Source of the DNA: Bdellovibrionales bacterium
GTDB lineage: Bacteria; Bdellovibrionota; UBA1018
Reading direction: 5' to 3'
Assembly: GCA_947380295.1 (NCBI GenBank)
Contig: CANCQK010000014.1
Span: forward strand, 1-64,000
Length of the DNA: 64,000 nt
Every line of letters begins with the position of its first letter. The first letter of the stretch is position 1. Positions 53,160-61,397 of the stretch are shown here, piece by piece. The notes below the pieces were generated by a model. It was not told where the DNA came from. It worked only from the letters and a program-made list of their open reading frames with translations, and did no database searches. The position numbers and the translations under genes are program-made.

Positions 53160-53190
53160 CCCTGAAATGACATAGTATGCATTTTCAGGG
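53160..53190. promoter_or_regulatory. Inverted repeat upstream of the DUF4143-type ATPase
   Basis: CCCTGAAATG (53160-53169) and CATTTTCAGGG (53180-53190) form an imperfect palindrome (one extra base in the right arm), 42 bases before the gene start. This could be an operator or part of the leader. Nothing else in the window matches it by eye. Confidence 0.4.
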
Positions 53191-53232
53191 AGAGGTTGCC
53201 CAATTTAACAGAGTATGTAAATATAGGGAGGT

Positions 53233-54456
53233 ATGCCTCATTTAAGACATCGTCATATTACTTCCGCTTTTGAAAAACTCTGTGCGCACTCCCGAATTGT
53301 AGGTATTCTAGGCCATCGCCAAGTGGGGAAAACGACGTTTCTAGAAGCCAATACTAAGGAGTATTTCACCTTAGATGATCAGACTGTTTATCGAGAAGTC
53401 AAAGTAGACCCGCAGGGCTTTATTGCCAGGCTTACGGGCAATCGCTCTGGCATTGACGAATGCCAGTTGATCCCGAGTCTTTTTCCCGCCCTAAAACTCA
53501 GGGTTCAAAAAAATCACAAACCCGGGCAGTTTGTTTTGAGCGGCTCAGTTCGCTTTACAAGTCGCAAGGCGATTCGAGAGTCACTGACTGGTAGAATTTC
53601 AAATCTTGAAATGTTTCCCATGGTTCTGACTGAATTGGATTCAGAACCTTTATCTGACTTTTTTCCAAAGCTCCTTTCATGTCAAAACTTGGAGAGTTTC
53701 TTGAACCAACGGAGAGTTCCTGGCTCAGTCATGAGTCAGCGGCGTAAGACTGTCCAGAAGTACCTGGTGCAAGGAGGGCTGCCAGGGGTGTGTTTTATAC
53801 GGGAATCAGCTACGCGGAATCGGATAGTGCGTGATTTGATCATGACTATTTTGGATCGTGACTTACGTCTGGTGTACCCAACCAGTACACCCTATAGCCA
53901 GATTTTTGAACTTTGCCAGATCATTGCGCAATCCTCGTTATCCGTAATCCGCTGGTCAGAGCTGCATCGGCGAACCGGTTTAGCCGAGAAAACACTTCGT
54001 AACTTGATTCACGCTCTCGAAGCAGTGTTTTTGCTTCGCCCCATTCCGGTGGAAGGCGGCGGTGCGCGGGGTGCAATTTATTTCTTTGAAGATCAGCTTG
54101 AAGAATTTTTCTTTGGTCAACAAAAACAAGAGGGCGTCTCAGCTTGGACTGGATTGGTCTATCGCAACTTAAGAGCCCAGTTTGAGTATCAACTCGGGTT
54201 TACGCCTCAGTATTTTCACTATCTCACTCGTGCCAAATCAATGGTTCCGTTGGGGATTCGTTGTGGCGCGGAAGTTCTAGGCATTTTTCCCGTAGGAAGT
54301 CAGTCTGAACTCGGCCGGGCACAAATGGCGGCTGCTGGAAGCTTTTTAAAGCAGTACGAACATTCGAAAGTGATTTTTCTTGGATTTCATGGATTTGAAG
54401 CGGATGTGATTGATGCGAGGACTGCCGTCGTGCCTGTTGAGATGGCGCTCTATTAA
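53233..54456 (+). CDS. AAA ATPase with DUF4143-like C-terminus
   Basis: 407 residues of the archaeal-type AAA_14/DUF4143 group. Walker A GHRQVGKTTFL at about 27-37, Walker-B-like GIDECQLIP (Asp-Glu) at 73-81, then GQFVLSGSVRFTSRK and TGRISNLEMFPM (sensor region). The middle contains a winged-helix-like segment (IRWSELHRRTGLAEKTLRNLIHALEAVFLLRPIPV), and the last third is a nuclease-like fold of the family. Function unknown; such genes often travel as accessory genes. Base composition looks more T-rich than neighbours. AGGGAGG is only about 2 bases before the ATG. Confidence 0.8.
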   Translation: MPHLRHRHITSAFEKLCAHSRIVGILGHRQVGKTTFLEANTKEYFTLDDQTVYREVKVDPQGFIARLTGNRSGIDECQLIPSLFPALKLRVQKNHKPGQFVLSGSVRFTSRKAIRESLTGRISNLEMFPMVLTELDSEPLSDFFPKLLSCQNLESFLNQRRVPGSVMSQRRKTVQKYLVQGGLPGVCFIRESATRNRIVRDLIMTILDRDLRLVYPTSTPYSQIFELCQIIAQSSLSVIRWSELHRRTGLAEKTLRNLIHALEAVFLLRPIPVEGGGARGAIYFFEDQLEEFFFGQQKQEGVSAWTGLVYRNLRAQFEYQLGFTPQYFHYLTRAKSMVPLGIRCGAEVLGIFPVGSQSELGRAQMAAAGSFLKQYEHSKVIFLGFHGFEADVIDARTAVVPVEMALY

Positions 54457-54484
54457 GAAAGCCGAGCAGACTTCCGCCACAAAT

Positions 54485-54521
54485 GCCTTCGTAGGTAAAG
54501 CCCGACTTCACCTACGAAGGC
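54485..54521. terminator. Bidirectional terminator-like hairpin between convergent genes
   Basis: A perfect 12-bp stem (54485-54496 with 54510-54521, GCCTTCGTAGGT) with a 13-base loop, placed between the ATPase stop (54456) and the convergent gene stop (54562). T tracts on either side are short, so termination strength is uncertain. Confidence 0.55.
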
Positions 54522-54561
54522 TTCTTGGCTAACGAGGTGAAGCCACGTCCTTCACAGAACT

Positions 54562-56001
54562 TCACAAGCTCTTTCCCTGGGGGTGAGACTTACGAAACTC
54601 CGTCCATTTTTGGCCGAATAATTGGCAAGCATCCTTCACCCAAAGTTTGATTTGATCTTGGAGTGGGCCCTGGGCATACCACGAGGCGGGCTTAAAATCC
54701 CGTACCTCAGCAAAATCGGTCATGAATGGCAAACCTCTGGCTGAACTGCTGACCGCAATCTTTTTCCACTGTTCAGGCGGGATACTATCGACATAGTTCT
54801 GCATTTCCTGACCACTCGTAATTCTGAGATCTTTAGGAAGGAGCAAGTTAGATCGATGGGACGCAAGCGCGTCGTCTATAACAAAGCCTCGCATTTCACC
54901 CTTGAGGAAACCACTTGCAACTCGATCCAGAGCCTCGAATTTACGTGAAGGATACTCATGAGTTTCATGAAAGTACACGAAGTTCAGTTTGAGTTGATCC
55001 TCAGGTGACAGGGAACGAATCGACTGTAAAAACTGAGTATTGAACGACCGAAATGCCTGTTTTTCTGATCCTGAAAGGCTTTCTTGGGCTTCCCTGTCAA
55101 ACCGCTCGTGATTCACATCATGAATGAGAAACCCCAAGGGAGGACCGTATTGGCCATCGATAAAGGAGGGCCGATCGCTCACCCCTAACGGATAGACGTT
55201 CTCCGCCCACGCCTGATTGAATGGGATCGACCCAATATTTCCGTAATAAGTGAAGGGACAAGACTCTAAATCCTTTGAAGGCTTAAGGGCCCTGGGGAAC
55301 AAGGCGCCCTCACCGAATCCATTTAAGTCTCCATCATAATAAATGGGCTCGTGCGAGCGATCACTTTCAATATAGGTTTTCGTCGCATCTTGAGACTTAA
55401 GGTGCGCAATGAGTGCAACATCCGGGATGGGATAGTTTTTAGTTCTTCTCGGGTTGCGGTACAGGTCAAAAATGCGAACGAGTCTGAGGTGAAATAAATT
55501 CCATTGATAAATCGTCAACGGCTTGGAACCCTGCCATTCGGCGACATCTTTTTCGAGTCCTTGAATTAAGTCCGGCAACTGGCTTTTTAGTTCATCACTG
55601 AGTAGTGCAAGGGTTTTTGGTTCAGAGAGGGCCTTCTTTGCTTTGGTCAAGCTGTCCTTGAGAGCTGCTTTAAACTCCGCAGGCATCGGTAGTTCGGGGT
55701 TTCCCTGGGTTCGAATCGCACTACAAAAGTCGATCGCCGATCGGATCATCTTTTCGCCCGCACTCGCACGTTTAAACTCTGGATCAACTGTAGGAGCAGT
55801 ACAAGACGTGGGAGCCTTAAATCCGGATTGGAGTAGCTCGGTCCCTGCTTTAATCTGATTCAGGAGCTCGAACTGAGAAACCTTACCCGGATACCCTTTA
55901 TGCAATGGACGATAAAAACTAGCTGAAGAAGTGTCTGCAAGACTCAATGAACCTGCCAGAAGCTGAGTTAAACCTAAGATATAGAAAATGCTCTTTTTCA
56001 T
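54562..56001 (-). CDS. Secreted protein of unknown function (479 aa)
   Basis: Signal peptide in residues 1-22 (IFYILGLTQLLAGSLSLA). The mature part has no family I recognise. Two His/Glu-rich spots, FLIHDVNHERFD and VYFHETHEYPSRKF, could bind metal, and a short Asp-rich DGDLNGFGEG segment could bind calcium; these are inferences from composition. Repeated Lys-Ala-Leu helices appear near residues 100-160. It converges with the DUF4143 gene. Confidence 0.6.
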   Translation of the reverse strand: MKKSIFYILGLTQLLAGSLSLADTSSASFYRPLHKGYPGKVSQFELLNQIKAGTELLQSGFKAPTSCTAPTVDPEFKRASAGEKMIRSAIDFCSAIRTQGNPELPMPAEFKAALKDSLTKAKKALSEPKTLALLSDELKSQLPDLIQGLEKDVAEWQGSKPLTIYQWNLFHLRLVRIFDLYRNPRRTKNYPIPDVALIAHLKSQDATKTYIESDRSHEPIYYDGDLNGFGEGALFPRALKPSKDLESCPFTYYGNIGSIPFNQAWAENVYPLGVSDRPSFIDGQYGPPLGFLIHDVNHERFDREAQESLSGSEKQAFRSFNTQFLQSIRSLSPEDQLKLNFVYFHETHEYPSRKFEALDRVASGFLKGEMRGFVIDDALASHRSNLLLPKDLRITSGQEMQNYVDSIPPEQWKKIAVSSSARGLPFMTDFAEVRDFKPASWYAQGPLQDQIKLWVKDACQLFGQKWTEFRKSHPQGKSL

Positions 56002-56197
56002 AACTACTCCTGCCTTTCATTAAAGCAATTCAGGTGCCAAGCACAATAAATACGCCAAGCTCTTAAAATCAAATAGATAAGCCCCATTGGCCCCATTGGC
56101 CCAAAAATACGTAGATTCTGGTCATCTGACTAAAAATTAGACACTTCCCTAAGTTACTCAAATCATGTACGCCATTGTTACAGCCAAGGAGGCCCAT

Positions 56198-57229
56198 ATG
56201 AGTCCCGACCGTTGGAGCAAATTTAGATCAGATAGCCCGATGAGACACGTATTCCTTTGGGCAATTATAACCGCCATGAATCTCGCCGTAGTGCCGCATG
56301 TAGCCCTGGCACTGGGTAAATCTAGGCCCGCTCATGAAGCTCAACTCGAACCTAATGTATCCCAAAGCTACAGCAGCCTTGAAGAAAACTACGATGCCCG
56401 AGTCGAGCTAATCAGTGAAACTCATCATCACTCGCAGTGCTCATCATCATGCCAAGTCAGTCAAATTAAGATCAAAGGAATCGATCCTGTCAATCTTCAG
56501 GAAAGAATCATTGACCTTCAGATTTTTAGCCCGATCCACGAACAAGACAAATTAGGCTCAGTGATCGTTGTCCCGCCCATTTATGGTAACACCGTATTTG
56601 ACACCTGGAACGCACGCCGATTTTGTAATGCTGGACTCCAAACTGCAGTCATCCAAAAGTGGGAGTTTTACTCAGACCCTGGGATTGACTGGAAGGTTCA
56701 TGACCGAGGAGCCTTGAGGGCGGTAACGGCAATTAGACATGTTCTTGAGTATATATTAGCCATAAAGCCGGGACCGGTAGGAATTTTAGGAACCAGCTTA
56801 GGTGCAATTTCGTCCTCGCTTGCACTCAGTATCGAACCTCGGCTCACCGCGGGTGTTCTCATCGTCGGCGGAGGGCCCCTTCACGAAATTCTCACCAAGA
56901 GCACCATCAAGGACTCTCAAACTTTAAAAGCACAACGAATGAAGGAGTATTCCATCGCCTCGGATGAGCAATACGAACAAAAGCTTTCGGAATCTATCCA
57001 GTTCGATACGCTTCAGTATGCCGACCAAGCGACGCCTAAGAACCTCTGGATGTTTATAGCGACTGCCGATACCACCGTTCCCACTTCCACTCAGTGGCAA
57101 CTCTGGCAAGCTTGGAAAAAGCCAAAGTTGACTCAAGGACGCTTAGATCATACGGGAATGATTATTTATTCGTTTGCCTTCTGGAGTCACTCAATTCGGA
57201 ACTATTTTTTAGAGCAATTAATTCGCTGA
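56198..57229 (+). CDS. Exported alpha/beta-hydrolase
   Basis: 343 residues. A hydrophobic segment (about 15-34, VFLWAIITAMNLAVVPHVALA) looks like a signal peptide or anchor. The alpha/beta-hydrolase core shows nucleophile elbow GTSLGA, acid in FIATADTTVP and the His in RLDHTGMI. A His/Cys-rich stretch (ETHHHSQCSSSCQ) sits between signal and core and may bind metal. ATG at 56198 has AAGGAGG 5 bases upstream, better than the more distal ATG at 56165. Substrate unknown. Confidence 0.75.
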   Translation: MSPDRWSKFRSDSPMRHVFLWAIITAMNLAVVPHVALALGKSRPAHEAQLEPNVSQSYSSLEENYDARVELISETHHHSQCSSSCQVSQIKIKGIDPVNLQERIIDLQIFSPIHEQDKLGSVIVVPPIYGNTVFDTWNARRFCNAGLQTAVIQKWEFYSDPGIDWKVHDRGALRAVTAIRHVLEYILAIKPGPVGILGTSLGAISSSLALSIEPRLTAGVLIVGGGPLHEILTKSTIKDSQTLKAQRMKEYSIASDEQYEQKLSESIQFDTLQYADQATPKNLWMFIATADTTVPTSTQWQLWQAWKKPKLTQGRLDHTGMIIYSFAFWSHSIRNYFLEQLIR

Positions 57230-57324
57230 ATGGCCCATTTTATTGAGGCATGAAAGAGCCTGAGTCAAATTTTGACAGGGAATTATTCACCCCATTAAAA
57301 TAAAATTAACTAGAAAAGCTATAT

Positions 57325-57353
57325 TTGATACTTTTTGCACTTTATTAAATATT
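57325..57353 (+). promoter_or_regulatory. Candidate sigma70-type promoter of the BAX-inhibitor gene
   Basis: TTGATA (57325-57330) and AATATT (57348-57353) spaced by 17 bases, matching consensus at 5 and 4 of 6 positions, within an AT-rich region. It would give a leader of about 95 bases containing a small hairpin. Confidence 0.45.
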
Positions 57354-57414
57354 CTTATTTTATTTTTAATTTTACTTTCCAATCAAAACAAGCTACTTTC
57401 TCCCGATGTATTTT

Positions 57415-57432
57415 GCCGCAGACAAATGCGGC
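57415..57432 (+). other. Leader hairpin before the BAX-inhibitor gene
   Basis: GCCGCA (57415-57420), GACAAA loop, TGCGGC (57427-57432), ending ten bases before the AAGGAG ribosome binding site (57442-57447). Could affect initiation or be coincidental. Confidence 0.3.
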
Positions 57433-57454
57433 GCACTTACTTAAGGAGTGAGCT

Positions 57455-58183
57455 ATGAGCGATCATTTTAATGAGTTTTCCCAATCCTCTTACGATCATG
57501 CTGTTGCTATTGAAACTAAAGTAGTAGAATTCATGAATCGTGCCTATATTTGGATGTTTCTCGGACTCATTACCACCGGAGTGATCAGTCTCTCTATAGC
57601 CACATCTGAATCCACTTTAGAGTTTATTTCTCAAAACCCTTGGATTGTGATGGCCTCGATCGGTGCTGAATTCCTCATGGTACTCGGACTTTCTGCCGCA
57701 CTGAACAAGATTTCAGCTGCAACGGCTAAGTTTGCCTTTTTGATCTACTCGGCAATTACAGGAATCACCTTCGGAGTTGTTATTTCTCGATTTCAAGTTG
57801 CCTCCGTAGGCGAAGTATTTCTCTTGGCTTCGGCAATTTTCGGAGCTCTTGCCATCTACGGCAGCGTAACCCAACGTAACCTGACAGGTTTGGGTTCTTT
57901 CGCCTTTACCGGTCTTATTGCTTTAATTCTAGTTGGATTGGTCAATCTATTTATCCAAAGTAATTCACTCGACCTAGCTCTCTCCGTCATCGGTGTTTTG
58001 ATCTTTGCAGGATTTACGGCCTATGACTCACAACGCATTAAAGACATGGGTTACGCTTTTGCTGAAAAAAATTCAGATTTAGAAACGACCGAAAAGTTCG
58101 CCATCTTTGGTGCTCTGTCCATGTACCTCAATTTCATCAATCTCTTTTTGAAGTTGCTCCGTTTGGTGGGCAGAAGAAAATAG
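57455..58183 (+). CDS. Bax inhibitor-1 / YccA family membrane protein
   Basis: 242 residues, seven predicted hydrophobic helices, with NRAYIWMFLGLITTGVISL and the family's ITGITFGVVISRF and FTAYDSQRIKDMGYAF elements, including the conserved Asp near the C-terminus. The family acts as pH-sensitive calcium leak or membrane-protease modulator (E. coli YccA binds FtsH). AAGGAG ends 7 bases before the ATG. Monocistronic by spacing. Confidence 0.92.
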   Translation: MSDHFNEFSQSSYDHAVAIETKVVEFMNRAYIWMFLGLITTGVISLSIATSESTLEFISQNPWIVMASIGAEFLMVLGLSAALNKISAATAKFAFLIYSAITGITFGVVISRFQVASVGEVFLLASAIFGALAIYGSVTQRNLTGLGSFAFTGLIALILVGLVNLFIQSNSLDLALSVIGVLIFAGFTAYDSQRIKDMGYAFAEKNSDLETTEKFAIFGALSMYLNFINLFLKLLRLVGRRK

Positions 58184-58410
58184 GACCTTGATCTCAATCT
58201 AGACGAGACCAAACCATCTCAACTTCCAGAAGAATTTCCACTTCCTGAAATTATAAAAATTGGATAGGATATTACTCAATCCTAGCTAAAGATCCTGATG
58301 AAAAAGCTAAAGTGATTTGTTCAACAAGATTCGACCGGATTTTTAAATTTTTAGCCCATGAAAGCGACAACTTTCTACCAAATGGGACAAACTAATTTAC
58401 GAGGTGTTTT

Positions 58411-58836
58411 ATGACAAAAACCAAAGCCTTGGTCGACGATTATCAAAGGAAACTCCTCAAAGCACTAAAACACCTTGACTACAGCTATAAAAAAATCCAA
58501 ACACTAACTGACGATGCAAACCAACTCGACGAAGAAAGTCTAGAAACTTGGGAAAGTTTTTCGGCTAGGTTCGCAAGAGTCGCAGATCTTTTTTTAACCA
58601 AGTACGTCCGAGCTAAAGTTCTCGAAGATGATCCTGGATTTGAAGGAACTTTGCGTGATTTCGTCAACCAAGGTGAAAAACTCGGACTACTAGATGACGC
58701 TGATTCATGGATGGACATTCGTGAACTCAGAAACATCTCTGCCCACGACTATACGGAAGAAGATTTAACTGCGTACTTTAAACAAATCAAGTCGCACGCT
58801 CATCGACTCCTCCTTGTGAAGCAAAAAATCAAATGA
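58411..58836 (+). CDS. hepT: HepT-like HEPN toxin
   Basis: 141 residues, helical. The HEPN motif R-x4-H-x-Y is R107-H112-Y114 (RNISAHDY), where His/Arg form the RNase site and the Tyr is the known AMPylation target of the MntA antitoxin in the characterised family. Overlaps the nucleotidyltransferase gene by 4 bases (ATGA). The toxin gene comes first here. Whether it cleaves tRNA or another RNA is not known. Confidence 0.88.
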   Translation: MTKTKALVDDYQRKLLKALKHLDYSYKKIQTLTDDANQLDEESLETWESFSARFARVADLFLTKYVRAKVLEDDPGFEGTLRDFVNQGEKLGLLDDADSWMDIRELRNISAHDYTEEDLTAYFKQIKSHAHRLLLVKQKIK

Positions 58837-59162
58837 GATTGAGATCAGATCACCTGTCCCAGATTGTCGCTGTATTGACCCAATTCATCAAAGAAGAAGA
58901 GGCAACCCTTTTCCTTTTTGGGAGTCGCACTCAGGATCATCTCAAAGGAGGCGATATAGATCTGATCCTCATGCTTCGAAATGAATCAACATTTCAATTT
59001 CTCAAAAAGAACAAGCACCAGCTGCTCGCCGCTCTCCATCTCAAACTTGGGGAGAGAAAAATTGATCTAAGATTAGCCCTCGAATCGAATTATATGGACG
59101 ACTCGTTTTTTAAGGTGATTATGCCTGGGGCAGTTCAACTTCATCATTGGGAAAAAACATGA
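58833..59162 (+). CDS. mntA: MntA-like minimal nucleotidyltransferase antitoxin
   Basis: 109 residues with the nucleotidyltransferase motif G30-S31-x9-D41-x-D43 (LFLFGSRTQ...GGDIDL). In the characterised HepT/MntA systems this enzyme AMPylates the HepT tyrosine to neutralise it. Coupled to hepT by ATGA and overlapping the downstream hydrolase gene by 4 bases (ATGA at 59159). Confidence 0.88.
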   Translation: MRLRSDHLSQIVAVLTQFIKEEEATLFLFGSRTQDHLKGGDIDLILMLRNESTFQFLKKNKHQLLAALHLKLGERKIDLRLALESNYMDDSFFKVIMPGAVQLHHWEKT

Positions 59163-59812
59163 TGACACAGATTCAAAATACCCACCTCGATTTAGCAATG
59201 CCTACCTCCTACAGTTTAGAGCCCTGCGAAACTGCGACAAGGGGACTCTTAGTCCTTCATGGCTATTCTGACCTAGGCCGATCTGTTCGTAAGCGCCTCC
59301 TTGGGATGGAGCCTGTACCAGGATATACGGTGCTCGTTCCGAACGGCATTTTTCCTTGCCCGGTTGAAAAGGAAGATGGATTTAAGGAAGCCTATTCTTG
59401 GTATTTCAAAGATCCAAAGACTGGCATCGAAATGATTTCGCCTGAGTTTGCAGCAGAAGCGCTTTTAAAACTCATCCTAAAACTCAAGCTAGAAAAACTC
59501 GAATGGACGATCTTAGGATTTTCTCAAGGTGGTTTTTTTGCGCCCTACCTCATTCACGCAGGAATCAAAGCAAAGAGAATTATCTCCGTTGGTGCTGCGT
59601 ATCAGTCAACTTCATGGCAAGGAATGAACGATATTCGAATCGACGCGATTCACGGCGAACAAGATGAGGCCGTACCCTACTCGATCGCTAGGTCCTCATT
59701 TCATGAACTCACGAAGTTAGGATACATGACACAGTTTCACTCAATCCCCAAGCTGGGTCACACGCTCAATGAAGATGGCAGGAAAATCGTACGGCAGATA
59801 TTAAGCGAATAG
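59159..59812 (+). CDS. Alpha/beta serine hydrolase (carboxylesterase/phospholipase type)
   Basis: 217 residues. Strand-nucleophile GFSQGGF, acid in IHGEQDEAVPYS, His in PKLGHTLNEDG: the triad order of bacterial carboxylesterases (YpfH/LYPLA-like). LVLHGYSDLG is the oxyanion region. No signal peptide. The start is set at ATG 59159, overlapping mntA by 4 bases. So hepT-mntA-hydrolase form one translationally coupled operon. Substrate unknown. Confidence 0.8.
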   Translation: MMTQIQNTHLDLAMPTSYSLEPCETATRGLLVLHGYSDLGRSVRKRLLGMEPVPGYTVLVPNGIFPCPVEKEDGFKEAYSWYFKDPKTGIEMISPEFAAEALLKLILKLKLEKLEWTILGFSQGGFFAPYLIHAGIKAKRIISVGAAYQSTSWQGMNDIRIDAIHGEQDEAVPYSIARSSFHELTKLGYMTQFHSIPKLGHTLNEDGRKIVRQILSE

Positions 59813-59816
59813 GATT

Positions 59817-61397
59817 TCAGACTGCAGATTCGGTGACTTTTTTATGAGTGAGGCATTCCCCTAGAATCGTAGCCCCGAGCGTTGAAAAAACACTTACAGT
59901 CAAGAGGAGTGCAGCAAGCATCTGTGCTTCTTCAAATTGGTAGCGTTGCATCGACTGAGAAATCAAACTCGGCAGTGTAACCCACTTTTCACTGGCAAAC
60001 AGACTCACTGCACCGACTTCACCCAGAACTGCGCCGAAAACTGTGCCCGCAGCGACCAGAACGGGACCGCGCCATCGCGGCCACTCGACCTCAATCCAAG
60101 CTTGAACAGGGGAAGCTCCCAAGGTTTGAGCAACATTCATCGGCACCACATCAGTGGAGGCTGCCACATTCCAAAGAGCTCTCATAGCGAGAGGAAAAAA
60201 CAAGGTCACCTGAAGCAAAATCATCGCTCCTGGACTTCCTGAAAACGGATCGATCCAACGACCGTAAGCCAGCCAGACACCCAATCCAAGAACAATCACT
60301 GATACGCCACTCGGCAGAGCAAAAATAAGTCCTAAAATTGAGCGCAATTTGGGATTGAGCTTTGGACGAAAAAGAACTGAAAGCACAATAAAAGTAGTCA
60401 ATACAGTGAGTGTACTACTCCAAACCGCGAGAGAAAAAGAAAACTTAAGGGCGCGAATGACTTCGGAAGTTTGAAAAAATTTAGGGATTGAACTCCACGA
60501 CCCCGTATAGACTCCAAAATAGGGCAAAAGGAAAAAGATCCCCAATGAAAAAGGAAGAAATGATTTCATTCGCACTAAAATTCCCGATGATTCGCCTGGA
60601 GCAGCGCGAAAACTCTGAGTAACCTTAAACTTTTCTCGATCTTGAAAAAAAAGAACTAAAAGCCAGGGAATCAAAGTCAAACAGAGCTCCCAAATGGCAC
60701 AGGCCAGAGCTCCGGCCCAATCCACACCTCCAAATTTAAGACGAGAGTAAACCTCTGTTTCCAAAGTTTGCACTGGGGGCCCACCCCCAAGGGTAAGCAC
60801 TAAAGCAAAACTCACCGCACAAAACCCCATCACTTGTGCACATGCTGCGGCCCATGTCCAACGCAGATGAGGCCAAATACCATGAGCAAACAAACTCCAT
60901 CGACTGGCGCCCAGGGTTTTGAGCGCCTCCAATTGATTTCCGGGTACCAACTGTCGAGCATGAGCAACGACCAGAGCGACCCATGGAATATTATAAAAAG
61001 AATGAGCTAGGATCACCGCCTCGAATCGATAGGCCAGATCCAAATGAATTCCTAATTTCGAAAGAATCCCAAACTTCCCAAGCCAGATGAGCCAACCTAA
61101 CCCAGCAACGACTGATGGAATCACCATGGGAACTGAAAAAAGCGCAAGCGCACGCGTACCGGCCCCCTCTTGAGAGGACCGTCCGATCAGCAGACCCAAA
61201 CCTAAGCCAATCGTCCCAGAAAAAAAAGTGCTCCAAAAAACTTGCCTAAGCGTTGCCCACACGACACCCAAGACGACGGGGTCAAAAAGATTCTGCCAGG
61301 TGAGATCCTGTACTCCCTCCTGAATAATAGCACCCAGAGGTAATCCAATCCCTAAAACCCAAAATGCGAGCATCCAAAGGCTGGCGAACCATCTCAC
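59817..61397 (-). CDS. thiP: Thiamine ABC transporter permease
   Basis: 526 residues containing two sets of binding-protein-dependent permease helices (about 1-260 and 270-520), the two-in-one layout of ThiP and ferric-iron permeases. EAA-type loops: QLEALKTLGASRWSLFAHGIWPHLR in the first half and MNVAQTLGASPVQAWIEVEWPRWR in the second. Overlaps thiB by 4 bases. ThiP is preferred over FbpB because the adjacent binding protein is ThiB-like. Confidence 0.85.
   Translation of the reverse strand: MRWFASLWMLAFWVLGIGLPLGAIIQEGVQDLTWQNLFDPVVLGVVWATLRQVFWSTFFSGTIGLGLGLLIGRSSQEGAGTRALALFSVPMVIPSVVAGLGWLIWLGKFGILSKLGIHLDLAYRFEAVILAHSFYNIPWVALVVAHARQLVPGNQLEALKTLGASRWSLFAHGIWPHLRWTWAAACAQVMGFCAVSFALVLTLGGGPPVQTLETEVYSRLKFGGVDWAGALACAIWELCLTLIPWLLVLFFQDREKFKVTQSFRAAPGESSGILVRMKSFLPFSLGIFFLLPYFGVYTGSWSSIPKFFQTSEVIRALKFSFSLAVWSSTLTVLTTFIVLSVLFRPKLNPKLRSILGLIFALPSGVSVIVLGLGVWLAYGRWIDPFSGSPGAMILLQVTLFFPLAMRALWNVAASTDVVPMNVAQTLGASPVQAWIEVEWPRWRGPVLVAAGTVFGAVLGEVGAVSLFASEKWVTLPSLISQSMQRYQFEEAQMLAALLLTVSVFSTLGATILGECLTHKKVTESAV

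Noticed and set aside
58184..58410. Possible gene remnant in the 227-base gap before hepT
   Set aside because: A frame of about 50 codons without start and with no recognisable family; treated as non-coding.
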